The notes below the pieces were generated by a model. The model was not told where the DNA came from and did not search any database. It saw only the letters and a list, made by a program, of their open reading frames with translations. DNA of 64,000 nt from Novosphingobium flavum. Lineage in GTDB: Bacteria; Pseudomonadota; Alphaproteobacteria; Sphingomonadales; Sphingomonadaceae. The stretch covers positions 62,001 through 126,000 of the forward strand of contig NZ_JACLAW010000011.1 in NCBI RefSeq assembly GCF_014230315.1, read 5' to 3'. The position numbers and the translations under genes are program-made. Within the stretch, counting starts at the first letter, position 1, and each line of letters opens with the position of its first letter. This document shows positions 1-9,355 of this stretch, one piece after another.

Positions 1-849
1 TCGCAAGTGCTCGCGATCATCGAAAGCGGCGGCACCACTGGCGCGCCCAAGGCGCTGCCGCTGATGGCTGACTTCGCCCAGTTGATGGTGGACCGCGACG
101 TTTATATCTTCGAGCACTACGGCCTGACTCACGAGAAGAACTGGCTGCTGTTCTCGCCCAGCGGCCCGCATGGCGCACTCGAGCAGGCTCGCCGCGGCGC
201 CCGCGCCTACGGCGTTCTTCCCTTCGCGATCGACATGGACCCGCGCTGGGTGAAGAAGGAAATCGGCGCCGGCAAGCAGGCCGAGGCCGACGCCTATGCC
301 GAACATCTGCTGGATCAGGCGCTCTTCATCATGCGGGGTCAGAACATCGGCTATATCCGCCTTACCCCGCCGATCCTCTCGCGCATCTGCCGCCATGACG
401 AATGGGTCGACCTGATCCGCGAGAACGTGTCCTACATCCACTGGGGTGGCGCCTCGATGGACGCCGACACCCGCCACTTCTACATGGACGAGATGTTCCC
501 GGGCATGACGCTGGCCGGCTCCTACGGGACAACCATGGCCCTGGGTTCCGGCGGCGCACAGCGCTTCGGCGCAGAGGACGCGAACGAGACGATCTTCGAC
601 CCGACCCTATCTCCCTACACCACCTTCGAAGTGCGCGACGCCAACACCGGCGAGCGCGTGGAATATGGCCAGCGCGGCCAACTCGTGGTCAACCACGTCA
701 GCAAGGCCCTGCTGCTCCCCAACAATGCCGAGCGCGATGCCGTGACCCGGATCGCGCCGGTCAATCCCAACCAGATCGGTGATTCCATCGCCGACATTGC
801 CCCGCTGGTCGAATTCAAGGGCCAGAAGGTGATCGAGGGGGTGTACTGA
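1..849 (+). CDS. ANL-superfamily adenylate-forming enzyme, 5'-truncated
   Basis: The reading frame is open from the first base, so the N-terminus lies outside the window. Near the visible start is the glycine-rich ATP-binding motif SGGTTGAPK of acyl/aryl-adenylating enzymes (ANL superfamily). Further on, SYGTTMALG resembles the second adenylate-binding motif (Y-G-T-T). The size and layout recall LuxE/PaaK-type enzymes that activate a carboxylate with ATP. The stop codon is 1 base before the next gene, an acyl reductase, so the two are probably co-translated and could form a carboxylate-to-aldehyde pair like LuxE-LuxC. The substrate cannot be read from sequence; an aryl or fatty acid is possible. 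The ANL family call is firm, the LuxE-like role is inferred. Confidence 0.8.
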   Translation, partial: SQVLAIIESGGTTGAPKALPLMADFAQLMVDRDVYIFEHYGLTHEKNWLLFSPSGPHGALEQARRGARAYGVLPFAIDMDPRWVKKEIGAGKQAEADAYAEHLLDQALFIMRGQNIGYIRLTPPILSRICRHDEWVDLIRENVSYIHWGGASMDADTRHFYMDEMFPGMTLAGSYGTTMALGSGGAQRFGAEDANETIFDPTLSPYTTFEVRDANTGERVEYGQRGQLVVNHVSKALLLPNNAERDAVTRIAPVNPNQIGDSIADIAPLVEFKGQKVIEGVY

Positions 850-850
850 G

Positions 851-2269
851 ATGTCCGACGTTCTCGACGAACTGTTCCAAATCGACGCCCTCGGCCCGTC
901 CGGCGCCTATCGTTCGCGCAACCGGATGACCGTGACCGAGGTCGGCGGCAAGCCCGTGGCCGAACTCAGCCTCGCTCCCGCCCCCTACGTTTCGCGCGCC
1001 ATGTCCGCCTTGCGCAAGGCAGACACAATGGACCGCGAGGCTCGCCTTGCCGCCATCGCCCGGGCGGGCGAGGCTTTCCAGAACGGCACTATCGCCGGGC
1101 TCTCGCCCGACGAATACCACCGCATGGTCTCGCGCATTTCCGGTCTCGGCATTGCCGAAGTACGCTCCGCCGCGGGCAAGATCGCGGCCTATTCCCAGCA
1201 AGCGTGGGACCGCGCGCAGTTCGCCCGTCCGCTGGGCGTGGTGCCGACCACCGACCATCCGTCCGTCGGCAAGGGCGTGGGCCTGTGGGTCCGGCGCGGT
1301 GACGTGTTCGGGGTCCATGCCGCAGGCAATCACCCCGCGATCCACGGGGGCTGGCTCGAAGCGCTTGCGCTCGGTTACCGCGTGGCCGTGCGCCCCTCAC
1401 GCCGCGAGCCGCTCACCCCGCACCGGCTGGTCACCGCCCTGCACGAGGCCGGGTTCGGCCATGATCATGTCATCTTCCTGCCGACCGACTATGCGGCGGC
1501 CGACGAGATGATCCACGCCTCCGACCTCGCCATGGTCTACGGCGGCGCCGACGTGATCGCCAAGTACAGCGGCACCCGCCTGCTTCCGCAGGGACCGGGC
1601 CGCTCCAAGATCCTGATCGCCGGCGAGCACGACTGGCGCGACTATGTCGATCTCGTTGTCGAATCCGCCAGCCGCGGCGGCGGCACTGGCTGCACCAATG
1701 TCACCACGATCCTGGTCGAGGGCGACCGCTCCGTCGCGGCCGACTTCGCCCGCGCCGTGGCGGACAAGCTGGCCCTGATCCCCTCGCTCCGCCCGGAAGA
1801 CGAGTGCGCCGTCCTGCCGGTCCAGCCGATCGAGGAAGCGCGGCGGATCGAAAGCTACCTGCTCGAAACTGCGCAGGGCACCGAGGCCATGCTCGGTGGT
1901 GAGGGGATCGTAGACGACCTGGGTGACGGCAGCGCGGTGATGCGCCCGGCCGTGCATGTGCTCGACAGCGCAGCCGACGTGCAGACGAAGGGCATCGAAC
2001 TGGCCTTCCCCTGCCTGTGGTTCGCGCCGTGGTCGCCGGAAGATGGCCTCGCTCCGCTCAAATCCACTCTCAACCTGGTGCTGATCGGGGCTGAGGACGG
2101 GTTGATCGAGGCAGGCTTGGAAGACGGTTCGATCCGCAACGTCTATGCTGGCGCCGTGCGCTCCTATTTCAGCGCACCCAACATGCCGCACGACGGCTAT
2201 CTCGCCGACTTCCTGATGAAGTCAAAGGGGTATGTCCGGGTGCCGGATGCCCTCCCCCCGGCGCCCTGA
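851..2269 (+). CDS. LuxC-like acyl reductase (aldehyde dehydrogenase fold)
   Basis: A 472-aa protein of the aldehyde dehydrogenase fold. A conserved Asn lies in GVHAAGNHPA (about residue 160), and the likely catalytic Cys is about residue 281 in GGGTGCTNVT. The overall pattern matches acyl-CoA reductases of the LuxC type, which reduce a thioester-activated acyl group to an aldehyde with NADPH. It starts 1 base after the adenylate-forming enzyme, so activation and reduction are likely coupled. The pair points toward desB across a convergent junction, so it need not belong to the gallate pathway. It could also be a semialdehyde dehydrogenase working in the oxidative direction, but the ANL partner favours acid reduction. 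Confidence 0.78.
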   Translation: MSDVLDELFQIDALGPSGAYRSRNRMTVTEVGGKPVAELSLAPAPYVSRAMSALRKADTMDREARLAAIARAGEAFQNGTIAGLSPDEYHRMVSRISGLGIAEVRSAAGKIAAYSQQAWDRAQFARPLGVVPTTDHPSVGKGVGLWVRRGDVFGVHAAGNHPAIHGGWLEALALGYRVAVRPSRREPLTPHRLVTALHEAGFGHDHVIFLPTDYAAADEMIHASDLAMVYGGADVIAKYSGTRLLPQGPGRSKILIAGEHDWRDYVDLVVESASRGGGTGCTNVTTILVEGDRSVAADFARAVADKLALIPSLRPEDECAVLPVQPIEEARRIESYLLETAQGTEAMLGGEGIVDDLGDGSAVMRPAVHVLDSAADVQTKGIELAFPCLWFAPWSPEDGLAPLKSTLNLVLIGAEDGLIEAGLEDGSIRNVYAGAVRSYFSAPNMPHDGYLADFLMKSKGYVRVPDALPPAP

Positions 2270-2306
2270 TCAGCGCATGTGGGCAGCCGACAAGGAACAG
2301 GCGGCG

Positions 2307-3344
2307 ATGAACGCTGACGGGGCAAAGGCTGAGCGGTACCTCGTTGGGTGCTGGACCTTCACCGATCCGGACCGCGCGCTGGCGACCCCGGCCTGCCGGC
2401 TCGACGTTGCCGCGCAGGCCACGATCGGCGCGCATGCGGATCACGCCACCGCGGTCTATTACGGCGCGGTGGAGCCCGGCGGGCGCAGCATCCTGCTGCT
2501 CCACAACGATCTCCACCGCTCGTCCATGTCCCGCCAGCGTTTCGACGAGAACGGCAAATTGGTCGAGCTGGGCCGCTGGTCGAGCGGCGGCGATGGCGGC
2601 AGCTACATCGCCTTCGACCGGACCGGCGCCTACTTTGCTGTCGCCAACGCGCGGGGACGACGCTGGACGGTCTTTCGCAACGGCGATACGCCCGAAATCA
2701 TCGCCCAGCTTACTCATGAGGGCAAAGGCCCGCATCCGCGTCAGGCCCACTCGCACCCGCATTGCATCGTCTTCTCACCCGACAATTGTTGGCTCTATGC
2801 CGCCGACATGGGCGCCGATGCCGTGCTTGCCTTTCCTTTCGATGCGGCCAGTGGGCAGGTCGGCGAGAAGCGCCTCGTCTATCGCGCTGCGCCTGGACTC
2901 GGCCCACGCCACATCCTGTTTCACCGCGGCCTCGCCTATCTCCTCTGCGAACTCGGTAACCGGCTGATCGTGCTCAGGCCGGGCGCGGACGGGATGCTGC
3001 AGGAACTGCAGGGGGTGGATACGCTGCCCGATGGTTTCACCGGTGATTCCCACACGGCCCATCTTGCGGTCGGGCCGGGTGACGATCTGATCCTCGTCTC
3101 GAACCGAGGGCACGATTCCATCGTCGGCTTCGCCCTCGGCGCAGACGGATTGGTGGTGCGCTGCGAGTGGACCGCGAGCGGAGGCAAGTGGCCGTGGTTT
3201 TTCCTCGTCACTGCCACCGGCGGTTTGCTGGTCGCCAATACCCTGTCCGACACGATCACGCAGTTCGCGCGGGATGTCGGCGGGAAATTCATCCAAACCG
3301 GGAGCGTCGCGGCCGAACGGCCAGCCTTTATCGCCCAGTTCTGA
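2307..3344 (+). CDS. Beta-propeller lactonase-family protein
   Basis: 345 aa from the ATG at 2307, chosen because AAGGA lies about 10 bases upstream; an in-frame ATG at 2277 is possible. Repeated blade-like segments and the phrase LGPRHILFH match the 6-phosphogluconolactonase-like seven-bladed propellers (Lactonase family, PF10282). Histidine-rich stretches such as HPRQAHSHPHC suggest a metal or ligand pocket. No signal peptide is visible, so it is probably cytoplasmic. It follows the acyl reductase by 37 bases and is probably in the same transcript. Family members hydrolyse sugar lactones or cyclic muconolactones; the substrate here is unknown. It is only distantly similar to the lactonases at 6996 and 38865. 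Confidence 0.75.
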   Translation: MNADGAKAERYLVGCWTFTDPDRALATPACRLDVAAQATIGAHADHATAVYYGAVEPGGRSILLLHNDLHRSSMSRQRFDENGKLVELGRWSSGGDGGSYIAFDRTGAYFAVANARGRRWTVFRNGDTPEIIAQLTHEGKGPHPRQAHSHPHCIVFSPDNCWLYAADMGADAVLAFPFDAASGQVGEKRLVYRAAPGLGPRHILFHRGLAYLLCELGNRLIVLRPGADGMLQELQGVDTLPDGFTGDSHTAHLAVGPGDDLILVSNRGHDSIVGFALGADGLVVRCEWTASGGKWPWFFLVTATGGLLVANTLSDTITQFARDVGGKFIQTGSVAAERPAFIAQF

Positions 3345-3370
3345 CCCGCACGAAAGTCCTGGAGAGGAAA

Positions 3371-3401
3371 GGGGCGCAGGAGGCAAGGCCTCGCGCTCCC
3401 C
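3371..3401. terminator. Hairpin between convergent genes
   Basis: GAGGC-AAG-GCCTC forms an inner stem, extended outward by GCGC/GCGC and GGG/CCC pairing with small bulges. It lies in the 118-base gap between the plus-strand lactonase and minus-strand desB, where a bidirectional terminator is expected. There is no clear T-run. Confidence 0.5.
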
Positions 3402-3462
3402 TCAATGGCCGGATCGGTGGGCGATGCGGGCCGTTTCACCGCCCCCTCGCCCGCCCCGACGC

Positions 3463-4740
3463 TTACTTCGCCGCTTCGCCCGCTTCCTTGCCGGCGACGC
3501 CGTAAGTGATCGCGGCGTTGCGGGTCTTCTGGAAGTCCTCGAGGCTGAGGCCCTTCATCGCGGCGTAGATGTGGATGTTGCCCACGCCGGTGACCGCGCC
3601 GAGCTTTTCCAGCTGGAAGAAGATCACGCCGTAGCGGATCATCCCGATCCAGTCGCGGCGGCGGATCAGGGCGCGTTCCTCATCGGTCAGGTCGGCGGCG
3701 GCCAGCGTGCCTTCCTCGTCCTCGCGGAAGCGGGTGCGGACTTCCGGCTCGATCAGCGAGTGGAGGAAGTGGTTGATCCGGTAGCCCTTGACCGAGCGCT
3801 CGATCGTGAAGGGATAGGTGCCCTCCAGCTTCTCGACCCCGGTGAGCTGGTGGTTCATCCGCGCGATGAACTCGGCGTCGGTTTCCTCGCCCGCGCGGTC
3901 GGCGCCTTCCTCGAGGATCATCGAGACGATCGGGGTCATCGAGGGCAGGAAATAGGTCTTGTGAGTGCAGGTGACCTCGCTGGCCAGCGCACCGCGCATC
4001 ATCAGCCACATCACGATTTCGGAGCCTTCCATCCCGCCGCGCTCGGCCAGTTCGGCCAGCGTGATGTCGAGCAGGCCCTCGGGGTCCTTCTCCAGACGGT
4101 CCATGAATTCCATGTCCCACGGCGTGTTGTTAAAGCCGCAGCGCTCGCCATGCACCTGGTGCGAAAGGCCGCCGGTGCCGACGATCGCCACCTTGATGTC
4201 TTCGGGGTAGGACAGGATCGCGCGGCGCAGCGAACGGCCGAACTTCCAGAAGCGGCGCGGGCTCGGGATCGGGAATTGCAGCACGCCGCACTGGATCGGC
4301 AGGAGCTTGGCCGCCCAGCCCTGCTTGTCATGGTCGAGCACGACCGACAGCGGCGAGAAGGCGCCGTGATCGAGGTCCTTGCCCTGGAAGTAGGACAGGT
4401 CGAACTCGTCAGCGACCAGCCCGGTTGCGATGTGCTGGGCGAGCTTGGGATCGCCCTCGATCCGCGGCAGGTCGCGCGGGCCGCCGCCCTCGTCGGCCGG
4501 GCCGTAGCTTTCGCCGATGCCGAGGGCGAAGTGCGAGTAGTGATCGGCGAAGAAGGCCGTCATGTGGTCGTTGTAGATGTATAGCAGCACGTCCGGCTGC
4601 TTCTCGCGCAGCCACGCCTTGACCGGCTCATAGCCCTCGAAGATCGGCGCCCAGACCGGATCCTGCTGCTTGCCCGCGTCCTTGGCAAAGGCGATGGTGG
4701 GCGTATGCGAAGTGGCGATCCCGCCAACGATGGTAGCCAA
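3463..4740 (-). CDS. desB: Gallate dioxygenase, DesB/GalA type
   Basis: An extradiol (type II) ring-cleavage dioxygenase with fused domains: a LigB-like catalytic domain (about 1-280) and a LigA-like domain (about 300-410). Non-haem iron ligands are visible at H12 (in SHTPT), H59 (in YNDHM) and E241 (in SEIVMW), and a catalytic His pair lies in SHQVHGE near 194-197. It resembles SYK-6 DesB closely in sequence and length (425 versus about 418 aa). DesB opens gallate to 4-oxalomesaconate. The start is a TTG at 4740 with AGGAG seven bases upstream; the longer upstream frame adds 20 non-homologous residues. It is the last gene of the long minus-strand series from the GMC oxidoreductase at 12799, which ties ring cleavage to the glycoside genes. 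Confidence 0.92.
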   Translation of the reverse strand: MATIVGGIATSHTPTIAFAKDAGKQQDPVWAPIFEGYEPVKAWLREKQPDVLLYIYNDHMTAFFADHYSHFALGIGESYGPADEGGGPRDLPRIEGDPKLAQHIATGLVADEFDLSYFQGKDLDHGAFSPLSVVLDHDKQGWAAKLLPIQCGVLQFPIPSPRRFWKFGRSLRRAILSYPEDIKVAIVGTGGLSHQVHGERCGFNNTPWDMEFMDRLEKDPEGLLDITLAELAERGGMEGSEIVMWLMMRGALASEVTCTHKTYFLPSMTPIVSMILEEGADRAGEETDAEFIARMNHQLTGVEKLEGTYPFTIERSVKGYRINHFLHSLIEPEVRTRFREDEEGTLAAADLTDEERALIRRRDWIGMIRYGVIFFQLEKLGAVTGVGNIHIYAAMKGLSLEDFQKTRNAAITYGVAGKEAGEAAK

Positions 4741-4796
4741 TGACTTTCTCCTGAAAATTCCTGCCCACGCCGCCCGGCGGCGCAGGCCATGGCGAT

Positions 4797-5852
4797 TCAA
4801 CCGATTCCCATCAGCCGCTTGTTGAGATCGCGGTCTGCCCCGCCGACGGCGAAGTCGTCGAATGCGTGTTCGGTGACGCGGATGATGTGGCGGTCGATGA
4901 ACGGCGCGCCCTCGGCCGCGCCCTGCTCGGGATGCTTAAGCGCGCACTCCCATTCGAGCACGGCCCAGCCGGGGAAGTCGTACTGTGCCATTTTCGAGAA
5001 GATCGCGGCAAAGTCGACTTGGCCATCACCGAGGCTGCGGAACCGGCCGGGGCGATCCACCCACGACTGGTAGCCGCCATAGACTCCCATCCGGCCATTG
5101 GGGCGGAACTCGGCGTCCTTGACGTGGAAGCACTTGATCCGCTCGTGGTAGATGTCGAGGTAGGCGAGGTAATCGAGCTGTTGCAGCACGAAGTGGCTGG
5201 GATCGTACAGGATGTTTGCGCGCGGGTGGTTGCCGAGCCGCTCGAGGAACATCTCGAAGGTCGCCCCGTCGTGGAGGTCCTCGCCGGGATGGATCTCGTA
5301 GGCGGCATCGACCCCGTTGTCCTCGAACACGTCGAGGATCGGCTTCCAGCGCCGGGCCAGTTCATCGAAGGCGTCTTCGACCAGACCTGCCGGACGCGCC
5401 GGCCACGGATAGAAGTAGGGCCAGGCGAGCGCGCCGGAGAAAGTCGCGTGAGCGGTCAGGCCGAGGTTGCGGCTGGCCCGGGCGGCGAGCTTGACCTGTT
5501 CGGTCGCCCACTCCTGCCGCGCCTTCGGGTTGCCCCGGACATGCGGCGCGGCGAAAGCGTCGAACTGGGCGTCGAAGGCCGGGTGAACCGCGACCAGCTG
5601 GCCCTGGAGGTGGGTTGAAAGCTCGGTCACGGCGAGGCCCTTCTCGGCCAGCATCCCGGTGATCTCGTCGCAATAGGTCTGACTGGCCGCGGCCTTTTCC
5701 AGATCGAACAGGCGCGCATCCCAGCTCGGGATTTGGATGCCCTTGTAGCCGAGCGAGGTGACCCAGTCGGCAATGGTATCGAGGCTGTTGAACGGAGCGC
5801 CATCGCCCGCGAACTGGGCGAGGAAGATGGCGGGGCCCTTGATGGTCTTCAT
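4797..5852 (-). CDS. Sugar phosphate isomerase/epimerase-like TIM barrel
   Basis: A 351-aa protein of the AP-endonuclease-2-like TIM barrel family (PF01261), which includes xylose isomerase-like sugar isomerases, epimerases and IolE-type dehydratases. Likely metal ligands are E186 (AYEIHPG), D217 (LYDPSH), H243 (CFHVKD) and E302 (LEWE), the usual Glu-Asp-His-Glu set. It lies 13 bases after a Gfo/Idh/MocA oxidoreductase and 56 bases before desB in the same direction. The pairing suggests it processes the sugar released by C-deglycosylation (for example a 3-oxo-glucose) by isomerisation or epimerisation. It is clearly different from the alpha subunit at 8213, so it is not a fourth C-deglycosidase. 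Substrate unknown. Confidence 0.8.
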   Translation of the reverse strand: MKTIKGPAIFLAQFAGDGAPFNSLDTIADWVTSLGYKGIQIPSWDARLFDLEKAAASQTYCDEITGMLAEKGLAVTELSTHLQGQLVAVHPAFDAQFDAFAAPHVRGNPKARQEWATEQVKLAARASRNLGLTAHATFSGALAWPYFYPWPARPAGLVEDAFDELARRWKPILDVFEDNGVDAAYEIHPGEDLHDGATFEMFLERLGNHPRANILYDPSHFVLQQLDYLAYLDIYHERIKCFHVKDAEFRPNGRMGVYGGYQSWVDRPGRFRSLGDGQVDFAAIFSKMAQYDFPGWAVLEWECALKHPEQGAAEGAPFIDRHIIRVTEHAFDDFAVGGADRDLNKRLMGIG

Positions 5853-5865
5853 GATTGTCTCTCCC

Positions 5866-6996
5866 TCAGACGGTCAGCTTGACCCAGCCAGCCTTGCCAT
5901 CGTTGGCGTCGCGGCTGGCAGCGACGGCGGTGGCGATGAAGGCCATGCCGCGCAGGGCGGTGTCGATCCCCGGCAGCAGCGGGGCCTGCTCGCCCCGCAG
6001 CACGGCGGCGAAATCGCGGTAGATGTTGGCGAAAGCCTCGAGATAGCCCTCGGGGTGCCCGGTCGGTGTACGGGTACGCGAGGCAGCGTCAGGGCCAAGC
6101 TGCGACCCGCCGGCGTGGACGATTTCGGTGCGTCCATCGAGCGTGTTGATCGTCAGGGTGTTGGGCACTTCCTGCTTCCAGATCAGCCCGGCCTTATCGC
6201 CATAGACCCGGATACGCAGCCCGTTCATCTCGCCCACTTCGATCTGGCTGGCGAGCAGCACGCCCCTCGCCCCGTTCTCGAAGCGCAGCAGAACCGAGCA
6301 GTCATCATCGACCAGCCTTCCGGGCACCACCGCGCCAAGATCGGCGAGCAGCTGAGTGACCTGCAGGCCGGTGACGAACTCGGCCAACTGGAAGGCATGG
6401 GTGCCGATATCGCCAATGCAGCCGCCCGGCCCTGAGCGCGCCGGATCGGTGCGCCATTCGGCCTGCTTGCCCGAGGCCTCCCCGGCCAGCCAGCCTTGCG
6501 GGTACTCGACCACGACCTTGCGCACCGTGCCCAGCGCGCCCGCAGCGATCCGCGCCCGCGCCTCGCGCACCAGCGGGTAGCCAGAATAGGTGTGGGTCAG
6601 GCCATAAGGCAGGCCCGCGGCGGCCACATGCCCGGCCAGTTCCTGCGCCTCGGCATAGGTCGAGGTGGCCGGCTTGTCGCTCAGCACCGGCAGGCCCGCC
6701 GCCAGCGCCGCGCGCGCGGCGGGCAAATGGTGGTAATTGGGGCTGACGATCGCGACGAAGTCGATCCCGTCGCCCCGCGCCTTCTCACCCGCGAACATCG
6801 CCTCCATCGAGGGGTAGGCCCGCTCCGGATCGATCCGGTAGGTCTCCGCCGCCGCCCGGCTGCGCCCGGCATCGCTCGAAAAAGCCCCGGCGACCAGCTC
6901 GATCTCCCGGTCCATTTCCGCCGCGATCCGGTGGATCGGGCCGATGAATGCCCCCGGACCGCCCCCGATCATCCCCATGCGCAAACGGCGTGACAT
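5866..6996 (-). CDS. Gfo/Idh/MocA family NAD(P)-dependent oxidoreductase
   Basis: 376 aa from the ATG at 6996, preceded by GGGGAGAG. The start overlaps the stop of the lactonase gene by one base (TAATG), which indicates translational coupling. The N-terminal Rossmann motif GGGPGAFIG, the SDKPAT motif corresponding to the family's EKP, and the catalytic-region motif GDIGTHAFQ support the assignment. Members oxidise or reduce sugar hydroxyls; DgpA of the puerarin-degrading gut bacterium is a family member that oxidises the C3-OH of glucosides. Here it could oxidise the glycoside or reduce the released 3-oxo sugar. The presence of a GMC oxidase in the same operon makes the second role somewhat more likely (inference). 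Confidence 0.85.
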   Translation of the reverse strand: MSRRLRMGMIGGGPGAFIGPIHRIAAEMDREIELVAGAFSSDAGRSRAAAETYRIDPERAYPSMEAMFAGEKARGDGIDFVAIVSPNYHHLPAARAALAAGLPVLSDKPATSTYAEAQELAGHVAAAGLPYGLTHTYSGYPLVREARARIAAGALGTVRKVVVEYPQGWLAGEASGKQAEWRTDPARSGPGGCIGDIGTHAFQLAEFVTGLQVTQLLADLGAVVPGRLVDDDCSVLLRFENGARGVLLASQIEVGEMNGLRIRVYGDKAGLIWKQEVPNTLTINTLDGRTEIVHAGGSQLGPDAASRTRTPTGHPEGYLEAFANIYRDFAAVLRGEQAPLLPGIDTALRGMAFIATAVAASRDANDGKAGWVKLTV

Positions 6997-8213
6997 TACT
7001 CGCTCTCCCCAGTCTCGTTGTCTGATTGCCCCAATTCGACGAGCGCAATGAACGCAGGATCGGGAACGGGGGCTTGGGCGAGCCATGTCAGGTTGCCGGT
7101 GTCGGGGCAAACTGCATAGCTATGGACAAGATGTGCAGGCCGATCAGCGACCAGCATGAACCGGCCAGAGGGTGCAAATGTGAAGCTGCGCGCGGCCAGC
7201 CCCGGATGGATCGAGGGCGCCAGCGGCACGGCGCCGGCCGGCTGCAGCGCACCGGCCGCGTCGACGCGGAACCAGGCCAGTGTGTCCTCGCCGCGGTTAT
7301 TGACATACACATGGCCGCCGGCCGGATGGACCCGCACCTCGGCCGGCTCGTTCGGGCCGTGATAGGCTGGTGACACGGTCGAGACCCGCTCCAGCACAGT
7401 CAGATCGCCGCTGGCGGGATCGAGCCGCAAGGCAGCAAGTTCCGAGGAGAACTCGCAGGTCGCATAGGCCAGACCGCTCACCGGATCGAAGGCAATGTGG
7501 CGTGGCCCCACTTCCTCGGCCATCTGGAGCACCGATGCGCCTTCAAGGCTTGAGCCAACCAGCCGGAACACGACGATCCGGTCCGTCCCCTTGTCGCAGA
7601 CGATCACGAATTGACCCGAGGGATCGATCACCGCGCAATGGGCATGGGGATTGGACTGCGCATGGCCGCCATTCTGCGGCGAGAAGTTCGGGTCCTTGCC
7701 GTGCCCTTCGAAGATATGGATATCCTCGATCGCGCCGACCCGGCCGTCGTCTTCCACTGCGAACAGCACCGCAGTGGAATCGTCATAGACATAATCGACT
7801 GCCCAACTGCCGTCCGGCCTGCGATAGACCTTCTCGACATGCTGGAAATCGCCGTGATTGGCACTTACCAGCAGGCGCTTCTCCGCGCTGTAGTCGAGAA
7901 AGGTTGGGCGCGGCCCCGGCGCGATCTGCGCATTGCGCCAGGTCAGCTCCCCGCTCACCGGATCAACCGACAGGGCATGGACCGCCGCCGGCTTGTCGAC
8001 CGGCCCGCGCCCATCGGTCTTGCGCTCGTCGACCGCATAGAGCGTGCCGGTATCGGCGGCATGGACGAGATAGCCGGCATCCTTGGGCTCAGGCGCATGG
8101 TTGAGCGCGGTGAGACCGCGTCCGTCGTCCGAAACCGCAAGCCCGTAGATCCCGCCGCCCTTCGTTCCGGGCGCAACACCATAGGTTCCGACATAGGCAA
8201 CCAGTCGGGACAT
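6996..8213 (-). CDS. Lactonase family beta-propeller (module A copy)
   Basis: 405-aa seven-bladed propeller of the lactonase family (PF10282). Family-like signatures include VGPRHIAFDP and the repeated blade phrases NPHAHCAVIDPSG and EPAEVRVHPAGGHVYVNNRG. No signal peptide is visible. Start and stop overlap both neighbours by one base (TGATG upstream with the alpha subunit, TAATG downstream), so it is tightly coupled to the C-deglycosidase. A close paralogue sits in the same relative place in module C (38865-40088). Plausible substrates are a lactone formed from the oxidised sugar, or a lactone ring in the C-glycoside itself; neither can be decided from sequence. Confidence 0.82.
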   Translation of the reverse strand: MSRLVAYVGTYGVAPGTKGGGIYGLAVSDDGRGLTALNHAPEPKDAGYLVHAADTGTLYAVDERKTDGRGPVDKPAAVHALSVDPVSGELTWRNAQIAPGPRPTFLDYSAEKRLLVSANHGDFQHVEKVYRRPDGSWAVDYVYDDSTAVLFAVEDDGRVGAIEDIHIFEGHGKDPNFSPQNGGHAQSNPHAHCAVIDPSGQFVIVCDKGTDRIVVFRLVGSSLEGASVLQMAEEVGPRHIAFDPVSGLAYATCEFSSELAALRLDPASGDLTVLERVSTVSPAYHGPNEPAEVRVHPAGGHVYVNNRGEDTLAWFRVDAAGALQPAGAVPLAPSIHPGLAARSFTFAPSGRFMLVADRPAHLVHSYAVCPDTGNLTWLAQAPVPDPAFIALVELGQSDNETGESE

Positions 8214-9352
8214 CAGTTGACCTCGGCGGGCGCTGCGATGCCGAGCAGACGGCGCAGCATCTCGTGATGACGGCGAACCTGGTCGACCTCGTCCATCATC
8301 TCGGCGCGGGTACGATCCTGGAAGTAGCGCTGCCCTTCGTATTCGGTGTTGATGTATCCCTCGTAGCCACCATCAGACAGGGCCTTCAGCGCGCCTTCGT
8401 AGTCGATCGCGATGTCCTGGTACTGGCCGGGATGGCCGGGAATCTCGGACATGTAGTTGAACTTGCCGTGGCACGAGACGACATGGCCAGCGAGCTGGCG
8501 CATCGTGTCGAGCCCGGTGTTGGACTGCATGATCGCTTCGGCCACGACGATATAGTCCAGTTCCGAAGGATCCGGCACGCGCGCCCGGGCAAAGTCGCGC
8601 AGGGCCGCGAAAGGCTCCGCCAGAACCGCGGTGCTGTCACCCGAAGTAAGGTAGCGCTTGAACTCGGAGCGCAGGTTTCCGGCTGTCTCGGTAGCCACCG
8701 AGGCAAGGTCGAACGGCCCCTCGCCCTTGCGCAGCAGCGCCGACAACTCCACCGCTGCCACGCTTGCCTCCGGCTTGGCCCCGCGCCGCTCATACTGAGC
8801 CAGCAGAACCTCCGAGGGACGGAACCCGAAGATCCCGAAATCGGGAACGATGCCAAGGCGGTCCGTGCCGTTGCGCTCCGCGAACTCGATGATCTCCGTC
8901 ACCTGCTGACCTTCCAGGCGCATCGGCTGATGCACTTCCTTGCCCAGCCGCAGGTCGAGCCGTTCCGCCTCCGGCAGCGCCTTGATCATGACCTCGACCG
9001 GGCAAGTCGACAGCACGCGCACATTGCTGAACCCGAGCCGCTTGGCGAGCCGCATGTCGCGCATCAGCCGCTCGGCCACCTCGTCATAGGACATGACGTG
9101 GTCGCGGAACTGGAGGACGTCGAACGAGACGTCCATCGTCACAGGAACGGTGCCGTACTGCTCCATCCAGCTATGCCACCGGCGCACGAAGTCCTCGCCC
9201 GGGTCGGGGTAGCGCAGGGACATCTCATCGACGATCTCGATGCCGTCGGCACCGGGGAGGTTCTGCGACACCTCGCGGATCTGGTCCTCGAGGGTCAGTT
9301 CCTTGAAGAAGTGCGACTGCTGGTAGCTGTAGAAGGAAACGCCGATCTTCAT
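8213..9352 (-). CDS. C-glycoside deglycosidase alpha subunit-like TIM barrel (copy 1)
   Basis: A 379-aa xylose-isomerase-like TIM barrel. The N-terminus (GVSFYSYQQS) and adjacency to a DUF6379-type small protein match the alpha subunits of bacterial C-deglycosidases (CarB of soil bacteria, DgpB-type of gut bacteria), which cleave the C-C bond of 3-oxo-C-glycosides after Mn-assisted deprotonation. Putative metal ligands are E139 (KEVH), D171 (VPDFG), H295 (SCHGK) and E337 (NTEYEG); H141 next to the first ligand is the likely general base. It starts 3 bases after the beta gene and overlaps the lactonase start by one base. The copy at 40088 is nearly colinear with the same residue numbering. Family placement is by recall, not by search. 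Confidence 0.83.
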   Translation of the reverse strand: MKIGVSFYSYQQSHFFKELTLEDQIREVSQNLPGADGIEIVDEMSLRYPDPGEDFVRRWHSWMEQYGTVPVTMDVSFDVLQFRDHVMSYDEVAERLMRDMRLAKRLGFSNVRVLSTCPVEVMIKALPEAERLDLRLGKEVHQPMRLEGQQVTEIIEFAERNGTDRLGIVPDFGIFGFRPSEVLLAQYERRGAKPEASVAAVELSALLRKGEGPFDLASVATETAGNLRSEFKRYLTSGDSTAVLAEPFAALRDFARARVPDPSELDYIVVAEAIMQSNTGLDTMRQLAGHVVSCHGKFNYMSEIPGHPGQYQDIAIDYEGALKALSDGGYEGYINTEYEGQRYFQDRTRAEMMDEVDQVRRHHEMLRRLLGIAAPAEVN

Positions 9353-9355
9353 GGC

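Noticed and set aside
3274..4584. Long plus-strand frame of 436 codons
   Set aside because: It is fully antisense to desB, which has clear iron ligands; the translation is charged and low in motif content, as expected for the shadow of a GC-rich gene.
4797..5852. Fourth C-deglycosidase alpha subunit
   Set aside because: It lacks the GVSFYSYQ start and has no adjacent beta subunit; it fits a general sugar isomerase.
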